Part shown: one piece after another, positions 25,861 through 34,184 of the stretch
Numbering within the stretch: the first letter of the stretch is position 1
How the letters are laid out: each line of letters starts with the position of its first letter
DNA from: Mesorhizobium sp. M1C.F.Ca.ET.210.01.1.1
GTDB lineage: Bacteria; Pseudomonadota; Alphaproteobacteria; Rhizobiales; Rhizobiaceae
Reading direction: 5' to 3'
Length of the DNA stretch: 64,000 nt
NCBI RefSeq assembly: GCF_004791585.1
Contig: NZ_SRUU01000001.1
Location: forward strand, 124,001 to 188,000
Position numbers and translations under genes: made by a program
Notes under the pieces: generated by a model
The model's input: only the letters and a program-made list of their open reading frames with translations
Database searches by the model: none
Told to the model about the DNA's origin: nothing

Positions 25861-26322
25861 TCAGGCCGCGATCTCGACGACCGCTTCGATTTCGACAGTG
25901 ATGTTTCCAGGCAGCGAGCCGACGCCGATCGCCGAGCGCGCATGGCCGCCGATCTTGTCGAAGACATCGGCGAAGAGGTCGGAGCAGCCATTGACCACTT
26001 TGGGATGGTCGCTGAAGGTCGGCGTGGCGTTGACGAAGCCGAGCAGTTTCACGACGCGCACGATACGGCCAAGGTCGCCCGCCGCCGCATGCATGACGGC
26101 GAGAAGGTTGAGGCCGGTGAGGCGGGCATGCTCATAGGCCTGCTCGACGGTCACGTCCTCGCCGACCTTGCCGGTGCAAAGCGTGCCGTCGGCGCGCAGC
26201 GGCCCCTGGCCGGAGAGGAAGATCAGCCGGCCGCTCTCGGCATGGGTGACGAAGTTGGCGATGGGCGTCGGTGGTTCGGGCAGCGTCAGGCCGAGTTCGG
26301 CGAGCCTGATGTAAGGCGTCAT
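25861..26322 (-). CDS. RidA/YjgF family protein lacking the canonical arginine
   Basis: A 153-residue Rid protein with the core motifs [40 protein letters not shown] and VEIEAVVEI. RidA deaminases have an Arg in VARLP that holds the imine carboxylate; here the segment is GVGSLPGN with Ser136 at that place. It may therefore bind a different ligand or catalyse another step. It sits between the transporter and the SelA-like enzyme, 21 bp from the latter. ATG 26322 was chosen on similarity; a longer frame upstream is not supported. Confidence 0.88.
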   Translation of the reverse strand: MTPYIRLAELGLTLPEPPTPIANFVTHAESGRLIFLSGQGPLRADGTLCTGKVGEDVTVEQAYEHARLTGLNLLAVMHAAAGDLGRIVRVVKLLGFVNATPTFSDHPKVVNGCSDLFADVFDKIGGHARSAIGVGSLPGNITVEIEAVVEIAA

Positions 26323-26359
26323 GGAAGAATGCTCCTTGGACGATGAGGGCCGTCCGATT

Positions 26360-27154
26360 TCAGAAATGCGAGGCGCGGAAGCGGGCCAAGAACGTGCGGA
26401 GGCGCTCGTTGGTGGTTTCCGCGGCGAGGACCTCCTTCGGCGGACCGACGGCGCTGACGCTGCCATCGGCCATGAAGACGATGCGGCTCGAGGCATCGCG
26501 GGCGAACGCCATCTCGTGCGTCACCATCACCATGGTCATGCCGTCCTCGGCCAGGCTCCTCACCACGGCCAGCACCTCCCCGACTAGCTCCGGATCGAGC
26601 GCCGAAGTGATCTCGTCGAGCAGCAGGATCTTAGGTTCCATGGCGACCGCGCGGGCGATGCCGACGCGCTGCTGCTGGCCGCCTGAAAGCTCCGCCGGCA
26701 GGCTGTCGGCCTTGTGGGCGAGGCCGACGCGGCCGAGCCAGTGCTCGGCGGCCGCGCGTGCTTCTGACGTGCTCTTGCCGCGCACCTTGGTGAGGCCGAG
26801 CATGATGTTGCCGGCGGCGGTCAGATGCGGGAAGAGGTTGAAGCCCTGGAACACCATGCCGGTCTCGGCGCGCATGCCGGCCAAGTCGCGCTCGCTGCGC
26901 CGCTGGCGCGCGCCGCCGTCGCGAAAGCCGACCTCCTTGCCGTCGATGCGGATGGAGCCGCTGTCATAGCTTTCAAGGAAGTTGACGCAGCGCAGCAGCG
27001 TCGTCTTGCCGCTTCCCGAGGGACCGATGACGGTGACCACCTCGCCCTTCGCCACTTGCAGTCCGACCGAGCGCAGCACCTCGACGGAGCCGAAGGATTT
27101 CGAGACTTCGGCGATATCGAGAAGCGCTGGGCTGTTGTTTGAGCTGTTGGCCAT
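26360..27154 (-). CDS. Amino acid ABC transporter ATP-binding protein
   Basis: A 264-residue ATPase of the polar amino acid (PAAT) family. Walker A is GPSGSGKTT, the signature is LSGGQQQR, and Walker B is LLLDEITSALDPE. It powers import with the two permeases and the binding protein upstream in the same operon; the gap to the preceding permease is 4 bp. Confidence 0.95.
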   Translation of the reverse strand: MANSSNNSPALLDIAEVSKSFGSVEVLRSVGLQVAKGEVVTVIGPSGSGKTTLLRCVNFLESYDSGSIRIDGKEVGFRDGGARQRRSERDLAGMRAETGMVFQGFNLFPHLTAAGNIMLGLTKVRGKSTSEARAAAEHWLGRVGLAHKADSLPAELSGGQQQRVGIARAVAMEPKILLLDEITSALDPELVGEVLAVVRSLAEDGMTMVMVTHEMAFARDASSRIVFMADGSVSAVGPPKEVLAAETTNERLRTFLARFRASHF

Positions 27155-27158
27155 AGTG

Positions 27159-27809
27159 CTAGTCCCGGATGAAGGCGAAGCGCTGCTCCAGCCGCCGGCT
27201 GGCGTATGAAAGCGCGTAGTTGACGGCGAAATAGATCAGGGCGCCGAGGATATAGAGCGGCATGGCCTCGTAGGTGCGGCCGATGACCTGGTTGATGGCC
27301 TGCATCAGATCGGTGATGCCAAGCAGCGAGACCAGCGCGCTGCCCTTCACCGCATCGGTGACGCCATTGATCCAGGGCGGCAGGAAGCGGCGGAAGGCCT
27401 GCGGGAAGACGACGTAAACCAGCCGCTGGCGGAAGGTCAGGCCGATCGCCATCGCTGCTTCCGACTGGCCCTTCGGGATCGAGGCGACCGCGCCGCGCAG
27501 ATATTCGACCACCTGGGCGGTCTTGAACAAGGTCAGCGCCAGCACGGCGGCCCAGAAGGACTGGAGATGCACGCCGACCGCCGGCAGGCCGTAATAGACG
27601 AAGAAGATCAGCACCAGGATCGGGATGCCGCGGATGGTGTCGCTGAAGATGCGCACCGCCCAGCGCAGCGGCGCCGGGCCGTAGACCAGGCCGACGCCGA
27701 GGATCACGCCGGCGATCAGCGACAGCACCACGACCAGCAAGGACACCCAGAGCGTCAGCGCGAAGCCTTGGGCGAGAAAGGGCAGGGCATAGAGGATCTG
27801 GCTAAGCAT
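27159..27809 (-). CDS. Amino acid ABC transporter permease (second)
   Basis: A 216-residue inner-membrane permease of the HisM/GlnP family with about five helices. The ATPase-docking EAA loop appears as EAAMAIGLTFRQRLVYVVFP. Its ATG overlaps the stop of the preceding permease in TGATG, so translation is coupled. The frame extends upstream but only this start fits the family. Confidence 0.93.
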   Translation of the reverse strand: MLSQILYALPFLAQGFALTLWVSLLVVVLSLIAGVILGVGLVYGPAPLRWAVRIFSDTIRGIPILVLIFFVYYGLPAVGVHLQSFWAAVLALTLFKTAQVVEYLRGAVASIPKGQSEAAMAIGLTFRQRLVYVVFPQAFRRFLPPWINGVTDAVKGSALVSLLGITDLMQAINQVIGRTYEAMPLYILGALIYFAVNYALSYASRRLEQRFAFIRD

Positions 27810-28474
27810 CAGCGCGCCGTCCTGTACCAGCGCTCGACCAGCCGCAGCGCGAAGAGCAGGGCGTAGCCCGTCACCAGATACATCGCCGTCACGACCAGAT
27901 AGACCTCGACGATGCGGAAGGTGTTGAAGTTGATCCACTGCGCGCCATAGGTCAGCTCGGGCACCGAGATGACGGAGGCGACCGAGGTGTCCTTGAACAG
28001 CGAGATGAAGGTGTTGGAGAGCGCCGGCAGGGTGATGCGCATCATCGTCGGCAGGCGCACATGGACCAGCCGCTGCCAGGGAGTGAGGCCGATCGCCTTG
28101 CCGGCGTCGATTTGGCCGCGCGGCACGGCCTCGAGGCCCGAGCGGAACACTTCGACCAGATAGGCGCCGCTGTAAAGCGCAAGCGTGGCAACGAATGAGG
28201 TCTGCGCGCTGTAGGCAAGGTCGACGACCGTCGGCAGGCCGTAGAACACCAGATAGACCAAGAGGATCAGCGGCACGTTGCGGATGAATTCGACGTAAGC
28301 CGCGATGATGCCGCGCACGACGCGTCCGGCCGACACGTACCAGACCGCCAGCACAAGGCCGATGACGATGCCGATGGCGATCGCGATCAGGGCAAGCTCG
28401 AGGCTGAGCAGCAAGCCGCCCGAAAGCTTGTCGAAGTGCCGCCAGATCAGGTTGAAATTGAGCGTGTAGCCCAT
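27809..28474 (-). CDS. Amino acid ABC transporter permease (first)
   Basis: A 221-residue PAAT-type permease with about five helices and an EAA loop of the form DAGKAIGLTPWQRLVHVRLP. It pairs with the second permease to make the heterodimeric channel. It begins 117 bp after the binding-protein stop, across a stable hairpin. Confidence 0.93.
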   Translation of the reverse strand: MGYTLNFNLIWRHFDKLSGGLLLSLELALIAIAIGIVIGLVLAVWYVSAGRVVRGIIAAYVEFIRNVPLILLVYLVFYGLPTVVDLAYSAQTSFVATLALYSGAYLVEVFRSGLEAVPRGQIDAGKAIGLTPWQRLVHVRLPTMMRITLPALSNTFISLFKDTSVASVISVPELTYGAQWINFNTFRIVEVYLVVTAMYLVTGYALLFALRLVERWYRTAR

Positions 28475-28545
28475 GTGTCCGTCTCAATGCCCGCGGTGAC
28501 GGATCCAGCATCCGCCACTCGCCAGGCCCGTGTCGAGGGGAAACG

Positions 28546-28570
28546 GGCGGAGGGATGTGCCCCCTCCGCC
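28546..28570. promoter_or_regulatory. Intercistronic hairpin after binding-protein gene
   Basis: GGCGGAGGG pairs perfectly with CCCTCCGCC around a 7-nt loop, just after the SBP stop. Such hairpins often protect the upstream segment of the mRNA, so more binding protein than permease is made. No T-run follows, so full termination is unlikely. Confidence 0.55.
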
Positions 28571-28591
28571 GGCTTTGTCAGAAAGGCTTGG

Positions 28592-29464
28592 TCAGATGAC
28601 CGGGAAGCCCGGGTGGCGCGGCGGCGGCTCCTGGCCGAAATATTCCTTGAAGGCGGCGTCGTAGAGCGCCGTCTCGTGGCCGAACATGGCGATGGTGAAC
28701 GTCTGGTTGACATAGGTCAGCCAGTCGAGATCGCCCTGTCTGACAGCGGCGCCGTAGAGCATCGAATACCAACTCTTGCCGGCATCGAAATACTTGTCCG
28801 GATTGCGCGACGCGAGCCAGCGCACCGTGGAGAGATCGACCGCTGCTGCATCGACGCGCTTCGACTCCAGCGCCTGCAAGACGTTCGCCTGGGTGTCGAT
28901 CTGCATCACCTGCGCCTGCGGCAGCGCATAATGCACCGAGCTTTCGGCATCGACATTCTGCAGGATCGAGATGCGCGTGGCGGAGCCGTTTGCCAGCAGC
29001 TTGTCGAAGGTCTTGTTCTCGGAAGAGGGCAGCGTCAGCAGCGCGACGCCTTCGACGTAGTACGGCCGCGAGAAATGGATCAGCTGCGAGCGCTGCGCGG
29101 TCATGGTCATGAACTGGATGGTGATGTCTACCTTGTTGGTGGTCACATTCGGGATGCGCTGCGCCGGATCCTGCATGACGAACTCAACCTTGGTCGGATC
29201 GTCGAAAAGGCCCTTGGCCAGAATGCGGCCCATGGTGATGTCCATGCCCACCAGCTCGCCGGCATCGTTCTCGAAATGCCACGGCGCATTGGTGCTGCCG
29301 GTGCCGACGATCAGCTTGCCGCGATCGAGCGCTGTGCGCAGCACGCTGTCAGACGCGGCCTGCGCGGCGGCCTTCTCGGCGCTGACCGCGGTGAGCGCCC
29401 CGGCGGTTGCAAGCCCTGCCATTCCCAATTTCAGAAAATCACGTCTGCCGGATGTGTCGTTCAC
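28592..29464 (-). CDS. Amino acid ABC transporter substrate-binding protein with Tat signal
   Basis: A 290-residue periplasmic binding protein (SBP_bac_3 type). The GTG at 29464 has GGAGG six bases upstream and yields a twin-arginine signal GRRDFLKLG with a hydrophobic stretch ending AAAQA. The mature domain carries PWHFENDAGELVGMDI and the usual hinge pattern. A longer frame to 29509 would put 15 residues before the Tat motif and is less likely. Ligand identity is unknown; the operon suggests an amino acid or its derivative. Confidence 0.9.
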   Translation of the reverse strand: MNDTSGRRDFLKLGMAGLATAGALTAVSAEKAAAQAASDSVLRTALDRGKLIVGTGSTNAPWHFENDAGELVGMDITMGRILAKGLFDDPTKVEFVMQDPAQRIPNVTTNKVDITIQFMTMTAQRSQLIHFSRPYYVEGVALLTLPSSENKTFDKLLANGSATRISILQNVDAESSVHYALPQAQVMQIDTQANVLQALESKRVDAAAVDLSTVRWLASRNPDKYFDAGKSWYSMLYGAAVRQGDLDWLTYVNQTFTIAMFGHETALYDAAFKEYFGQEPPPRHPGFPVI

Positions 29465-29531
29465 GGCGACCTCCTTTGCTGGTTGTTCCCCAATGAAGCA
29501 GCGATACATGCGTCGATGATCGAAAGGTCTT

Positions 29532-29547
29532 GTCTCTTATAAGAGAC
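29532..29547. promoter_or_regulatory. 16-bp perfect palindrome, IclR operator candidate
   Basis: GTCTCTTATAAGAGAC is a perfect palindrome between the binding-protein gene and the divergent IclR gene. A second imperfect inverted repeat (GTATC...GATAC around CTGTACAAGACAG) follows at about 29552-29573. IclR proteins often bind such sites in divergent promoters. Confidence 0.6.
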
Positions 29548-29591
29548 GCATGTATCCTGTACAAGACAGATACTAGCATTAGGAATCGACA

Positions 29592-30392
29592 ATGCAAGAT
29601 GGCGAAGCGATGACGGAGTGGCCGACCGGCAGCAGGGACGAAGAGAAGCCCGCTAACTCACGCGAGAAGGGCCTGAACCGCGTGCTGCACATCCTGGAGT
29701 TCCTGCACGCCACACAGCGCGCCATCGGCATCGGCGAGCTGGCGAAGGGGCTCAACGCGCCGCGCTCGACGACCTACACGCTGGTGCGCGAACTGGTCGA
29801 TGCAGGGCTCTTGGAGATGGCCGGCGACGGCAATCGCGTCTATTTCGGCAAGAAGCTCTACCTCTATGGAATGGCCTATATGCGCGGCAACGATCTGCTC
29901 AGGCGCGGACGGCAGGAGGTCGATACGCTGTCGCGGGAGACGGGGGAGACCTCGGAACTCTGCATGCTGCAGAGCGGCCGCTATACGATCGTCCATTCAA
30001 GCCCCGGCATGAGGCCGTTCCGCATCAGCTCGGCCACCGGCCTGCAGATACCGCTGCCCTGGACTGCGTCGGGCCGGCTGCTGCTCGCCGGCCTCGAACG
30101 AAGCCGGATCGAGGCAATCATCACGGAGGACGACCTCGTGCTGCCGGACGGCCGCAAGATCGAGCTCGACGACTTCATCGAAGAAATCGCAAAGGCTCGC
30201 GTCACCGGCTACTGCGTGACCTCAGGCCTTGTCGACGCCTACACTAAATGCCTGGCGGCGCCGGTCTTCTCGGCGCCCGGCAAGGTCGAGGCGACGATGT
30301 GCCTGGTGGTGCCGATCGACACATCGCAGGAGCGGACAGGCGAGCTGGTCGCGCTGCTGCGCGAACGCGCGGCCAGGCTTTCGATCTCGTAG
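29592..30392 (+). CDS. IclR family transcriptional regulator
   Basis: A 266-residue IclR regulator with an N-terminal winged HTH (about 25-85; IGIGELAKGLNAPRSTTYTLVREL) and a C-terminal effector domain. AGGA precedes the ATG. It is divergent from the ABC/Rid/SelA-like operon and probably controls it through the palindromes in between. The inducer is expected to be the transported substrate or a product (inference). Confidence 0.92.
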   Translation: MQDGEAMTEWPTGSRDEEKPANSREKGLNRVLHILEFLHATQRAIGIGELAKGLNAPRSTTYTLVRELVDAGLLEMAGDGNRVYFGKKLYLYGMAYMRGNDLLRRGRQEVDTLSRETGETSELCMLQSGRYTIVHSSPGMRPFRISSATGLQIPLPWTASGRLLLAGLERSRIEAIITEDDLVLPDGRKIELDDFIEEIAKARVTGYCVTSGLVDAYTKCLAAPVFSAPGKVEATMCLVVPIDTSQERTGELVALLRERAARLSIS

Positions 30393-30416
30393 CAGGTCGA
30401 GAGAAAGTTTCGCTGG

Positions 30417-30543
30417 TAGCGTTTCGGCGATTCATAGAATCGCCGAACCCCTCTAAGTATTTGTTTTTACGCAATTCCGAACGGAAAGCTACGGCGAAGG
30501 CGCCGAGCCTAACCGTTACTTGCTTTTGCTGGAATTGCTCTAA
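30417..30543. repeat. Dispersed palindromic repeat B, copy 3
   Basis: A diverged copy carrying a 24-bp insertion-like segment (GCTACGGCGAAGG...) inside the second hairpin. It keeps AATCGCCGAACCCCTCTAAG, CAATTCCG and GGAATTGCTC. Its right end supplies the TAG stop (30542-30540) of the DUF465 gene on the minus strand. Confidence 0.8.
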
Positions 30544-30743
30544 GCGATGATGTCGGGGATGATGCGGTCTTCAAGCGCCATCAACCGATCCTTGAGAAGA
30601 AGCTTCTTCTTCTTCATGCGCTGGATCTGCAGCGGGTCGCAACCCATGGCGATCATCGCATTGATGGCGGCGTCGAAATCGGCGTGTTCCTGTTTGAGCC
30701 GGGAATATTCTAGGCGTATCTCAGCCTGTTCCTGTTCGGACAT
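30540..30743 (-). CDS. YdcH family (DUF465) protein
   Basis: A 67-residue coiled-coil-like protein with the DUF465 core QIQRMKKKKLLLKDRLM, preceded by EYSRLKQEHADFDAAI. Function unknown. The last codon and stop come from repeat B. It is divergent from another DUF465 gene at 30980. Confidence 0.88.
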   Translation of the reverse strand: MSEQEQAEIRLEYSRLKQEHADFDAAINAMIAMGCDPLQIQRMKKKKLLLKDRLMALEDRIIPDIIA

Positions 30744-30979
30744 TATCTACCGTCTGCGTATGCGTCGCCCAGGGATGGGCCTTTTGGGCGGGGCCGGTGG
30801 GGTTTGTGACCGGCGCGCCGCTGATATCACATTTCACATTGTCGTGGAATGCTACCACGCGGCATTCGACATCGAGATTGGTTGGTGGCAAAGTGTCATC
30901 GTGCCGTCACAGTAGCGACCTGCGGTGGACGTGCCTGCGACGGCTGCAATCGAGGAAACCATGAAAGGGAGAACCAATC
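30744..30979. promoter_or_regulatory. Divergent promoter region of the two DUF465 genes
   Basis: 236 bp between head-to-head DUF465 genes. It contains an inverted repeat CGTGG-N7-CCACG near 30844-30860 that could be an operator. No gene is seen. Confidence 0.4.
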
Positions 30980-31159
30980 ATGTCTCTTGCATCCCATCTT
31001 GATGAGCTGCAGCGAAAGCACGGCGACATCGAGCGTGAGCTTATCGACGCGATGAACCATCCTTCGGTAGACGACCTCGAGATCGCCACTCTCAAGCGGC
31101 GCAAGTTGGCAATCAAGGACGAGATTGAAAAGCTGAAGGCGAAACCGACGGCACACTGA
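30980..31159 (+). CDS. YdcH family (DUF465) protein
   Basis: A 59-residue protein beginning MSLASHLDELQRKH and containing the DUF465 block LKRRKLAIKDEIEKLK. It was missed by length filters. AGGGAGAA precedes the ATG. Function unknown; two DUF465 genes back to back suggest a shared promoter and possibly a hetero-oligomer (inference). Confidence 0.85.
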   Translation: MSLASHLDELQRKHGDIERELIDAMNHPSVDDLEIATLKRRKLAIKDEIEKLKAKPTAH

Positions 31160-31203
31160 GGCTCCTCTAGGCAACATATGCGCCATTCGCGGCGCAATCA
31201 TCC

Positions 31204-31241
31204 CACCCGGTGGCTCTCATGCCACCGGTGCTTGGTTTTTT
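31204..31241 (+). terminator. Terminator downstream of DUF465 gene
   Basis: A strong hairpin (CACCCGGTGGC / GCCACCGGTG, loop TCTCAT) with a T-run, 44 bp after the DUF465 stop and before ispG. Confidence 0.85.
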
Positions 31242-31447
31242 GATTTCGATTTCTGACCAGTTTCGGCAGCGGCGGCGTGGCTTGGGCGCCTTCGAGGCCG
31301 GAGCCGGGTCTTATGGTCTCGACGGCGGCTCGGGCAGCCGATTTGCCCGATCGACGGCTCCCCGCCATTGACAAGCCTTCTTTGCTCCTCCACCTCATGC
31401 CCGGACCCTTGAGCATCTTCCTGCTCCAAGCTAAAGGCGGCCGGCCC
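31242..31447. promoter_or_regulatory. ispG upstream leader
   Basis: About 206 bp between the DUF465 terminator and ispG. It is open in the ispG frame but has no ribosome site of note, so I treat it as promoter and leader. Confidence 0.4.
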
Positions 31448-32698
31448 ATGACCGGATATTTTTCTTCTCCTTTCCCGCGCCGCGCGTCGGTCGGCGTCGA
31501 TGTCGGCGGCGTGACGGTCGGCGGCGGCGCGCCGGTCGTCGTACAGTCGATGACCAATACCGACACCGCCGATGTCGACCAGACGGTCGCGCAGGTGGCT
31601 GCGCTGCATCGCGCCGGCTCGGAGATCGTGCGCATCACCGTCGACCGCGACGAGAGTGCCGCCGCCGTGCCGCGCATCCAGGAGAGGCTGTTGAGGCTCG
31701 GCGTCAACGTGCCGCTGGTCGGCGACTTCCATTATATCGGCCACAAGCTGCTCGCCGATCACCCGCCCTGCGCTGAGGCGCTGGCGAAATACCGCATCAA
31801 TCCCGGCAATGTCGGCTTCAAGGAGAAGAAGGACCGCCAGTTCGCGGCGATCGTCGAAATGGCGATCAAGCATGACAAGCCAGTGCGCATCGGCGTCAAC
31901 TGGGGCTCGCTCGACCAGGAGCTGTTGACCCGGCTGATGGACGACAACCAGGCCCAGGGCTCGCCGCTCACCGCGCAGGAAGTGACGCGCGAGGCGATCG
32001 TGCAGTCGGCGATCCTGTCGGCCGAGATGGCCGAAGAGATCGGGCTCGGCCGCGACAAGATCATCCTGTCGGCCAAGGTCAGCGGCGTGCAGGACCTGAT
32101 CGCCGTCTATACCGAGCTTGCGACCCGTTCTGACCATGCGCTGCATCTCGGCCTCACCGAAGCCGGCATGGGCACCAAGGGCATCGTCGCTTCCTCCGCG
32201 GCGATGGGCATCCTCCTGCAGCAGGGCATCGGCGACACGATCCGCATCTCGCTGACGCCGGAGCCGAACGGCGACCGCACGCGCGAGGTGCAGGTGTCGC
32301 AGGAATTGCTGCAGACGATGGGATTCCGCCAGTTCGTGCCGATCGTCGCCGCCTGCCCCGGCTGCGGCCGCACGACGTCCACCGTGTTCCAGGAGCTGGC
32401 CCAGAGCATCCAGGCCGACATCCGCAAGAACATGCCGGTGTGGCGCGAGAAATATCCCGGCGTCGAGAACCTCAAGGTCGCGGTGATGGGCTGCATCGTC
32501 AACGGTCCAGGCGAATCCAAGCATGCCGACATCGGCATTTCGCTGCCGGGTACCGGCGAGACGCCGACGGCGCCGGTTTTCATCGACGGCAAGAAGGCGG
32601 CAACCCTGCGCGGCCCTTCGATCGCGCAGGATTTCGAGAAGATGGTCGCCGACTATATCGAGCAGCGCTACGGACACGACAAAGCCGCGGCGGAATGA
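31448..32698 (+). CDS. ispG: Flavodoxin-dependent 4-hydroxy-3-methylbut-2-enyl diphosphate synthase
   Basis: A 416-residue IspG (GcpE), which makes HMBPP from MEcPP in the MEP isoprenoid pathway. The [4Fe-4S] cysteines are visible: ACPGCGR (Cys303, Cys306) and [10 protein letters not shown] (Cys349, with Glu355). The N-terminal TIM-barrel motif is [14 protein letters not shown] 31448 follows GGCGG and matches family starts; the longer frame from 31277 crosses the preceding terminator region. The lytic transglycosylase gene follows closely. Confidence 0.95.
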   Translation: MTGYFSSPFPRRASVGVDVGGVTVGGGAPVVVQSMTNTDTADVDQTVAQVAALHRAGSEIVRITVDRDESAAAVPRIQERLLRLGVNVPLVGDFHYIGHKLLADHPPCAEALAKYRINPGNVGFKEKKDRQFAAIVEMAIKHDKPVRIGVNWGSLDQELLTRLMDDNQAQGSPLTAQEVTREAIVQSAILSAEMAEEIGLGRDKIILSAKVSGVQDLIAVYTELATRSDHALHLGLTEAGMGTKGIVASSAAMGILLQQGIGDTIRISLTPEPNGDRTREVQVSQELLQTMGFRQFVPIVAACPGCGRTTSTVFQELAQSIQADIRKNMPVWREKYPGVENLKVAVMGCIVNGPGESKHADIGISLPGTGETPTAPVFIDGKKAATLRGPSIAQDFEKMVADYIEQRYGHDKAAAE

Positions 32699-32702
32699 TC
32701 CC

Positions 32703-33563
32703 ATGCGGCGCTTGTTCGGGGCGGCACTGATCCTGACATGCGCGCTGATCCCTGCAGGCCAGGCGCTCGCCGATCCGCCGCAGTCGCAATCGGCCGCCAA
32801 GCGGCTGATCGGTCGCGTCTGCGATTTGATCGAGACCCAGGCCGAGCAAAACCGCCTGCCCAAGGACTTCTTCGCCAGGCTGATCTGGAAGGAAAGCCGC
32901 TTCGACCCCAATGCCGTCAGCCCGGTGGGCGCCGAAGGCATCGCGCAGTTCATGCCGGGCACGGCCAAGCTGCGCGGGCTTGCCGATCCCTTCGACATCG
33001 AGCAGGCCATTCCGGCTTCAGCGAAATATCTTGCCGAGATGAAGGTGGGCTACGGCAATCTCGGCCTTGCCGCGGCAGCTTACAATGCCGGCGAGAACCG
33101 GGTGTCGCGCTGGCTGGATTCCGGCGGCTTTCTGCCGATGGAGACCGAAAGCTATGTCTTCGACGTCATGGGCGAGCCGGTCGACAAGTTCTCGGACGCT
33201 GCTTACGCCGGCGCGATCCAGCCGCTCGATCCGAAGACGAGCTTCGCGGTCGCCTGCCGCCAGCTGCCGGTGATCATGTCGCGGACCGTCGCCATGGCCT
33301 CGATCAACGTCAAGCCGTGGGGCGTGCAGGTGGCCGGCAATTTCCGCCGCTCCGCCGCGATCGGCCAATGGCTGCGGGTTCGCAGCCGGTTTCCGGCCCT
33401 GCTCGCCAGCCACGATCCGGTGGTGAGCCGCGTGCGCACGCCGATCGGCAGGCGCGGCATCTATGCGGTCAGGATCGGCGCCGACTCGCGGGCCGAGGCC
33501 AACGGCATCTGCAACAAGCTGCAGAGCGTTGGCGGCGCATGCGTGGTGATGCGCAACCGGTAG
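32703..33563 (+). CDS. Lytic transglycosylase domain-containing protein
   Basis: A 286-residue exported protein with a signal peptide (about 1-22, QALA-D) and an SLT domain at about 38-140. The catalytic glutamate is in IWKESRFDP, followed by GIAQFMPGTA and AAAYNAGENRV. It cleaves peptidoglycan glycan strands. The C-terminus resembles a SPOR-like tail (YAVRIGADSRAEANGICNKLQ). It starts 4 bp after ispG and is probably cotranscribed. Confidence 0.92.
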   Translation: MRRLFGAALILTCALIPAGQALADPPQSQSAAKRLIGRVCDLIETQAEQNRLPKDFFARLIWKESRFDPNAVSPVGAEGIAQFMPGTAKLRGLADPFDIEQAIPASAKYLAEMKVGYGNLGLAAAAYNAGENRVSRWLDSGGFLPMETESYVFDVMGEPVDKFSDAAYAGAIQPLDPKTSFAVACRQLPVIMSRTVAMASINVKPWGVQVAGNFRRSAAIGQWLRVRSRFPALLASHDPVVSRVRTPIGRRGIYAVRIGADSRAEANGICNKLQSVGGACVVMRNR

Positions 33564-33593
33564 TGTGGTTGGATCAGCTCGAGACGTTCAGAC

Positions 33594-34145
33594 ATGACAG
33601 TCAAAATCATCCTGCTCAACGGTGTCGGCAGCGCCGGCAAGACTTCGATCGCCAAGGCATTGCAGGCGATGACCATCGAGCCCTTCCTGCATGTTCAGAT
33701 GGACGCCTTCCTGGAGATGCTGCCGGAGAAGCTGCAGAACCATCGGCAAGGCTTCTTCTTCGAGACCAGTTGGCAGGATGGCAAGCCCTCCGTCGCCATC
33801 AAGGCCGGTCCGGTCGGAAGGCGAGCCATGCAAGGCATGCGTCACGCCATCGCCGCCATGGCCCGGCAGGGCAACAACCTTATCGTCGACGACGTTATGC
33901 TGCGTGACGAAATGTCGGAGTATCTGGCGCTGCTGGCCGATTTCGAGATCTTCCGCATCGCCGTCCTCGCGTCGCTCGACGTGCTCGAGGCCCGCGAAAG
34001 CGACCGCGCCGACCGGATGCCCGGCCTGGCGCGCTGGCAATATGGGCGCGCGCACGAGGGGATCAGCTACGATCTCGAAATCGACACCAGCATGCTTACC
34101 GCGCAAGAGTGCGCCCTGCGCATCCAACAGCAATTTCGGCTATAG
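33594..34145 (+). CDS. CPT-like phosphotransferase/kinase
   Basis: A 183-residue P-loop protein of the chloramphenicol phosphotransferase-like family. Walker A is NGVGSAGKTSIAKAL, and VDDVMLRDE carries a conserved acid pair. Relatives phosphorylate hydroxyl groups of antibiotics or small metabolites; substrate here is unknown. It lies just before the broken sulfotransferase gene. Confidence 0.82.
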   Translation: MTVKIILLNGVGSAGKTSIAKALQAMTIEPFLHVQMDAFLEMLPEKLQNHRQGFFFETSWQDGKPSVAIKAGPVGRRAMQGMRHAIAAMARQGNNLIVDDVMLRDEMSEYLALLADFEIFRIAVLASLDVLEARESDRADRMPGLARWQYGRAHEGISYDLEIDTSMLTAQECALRIQQQFRL

Positions 34146-34184
34146 GCGGCCAAGATCATTCTGGCTTCAGCGGCGGTGGGCGTT

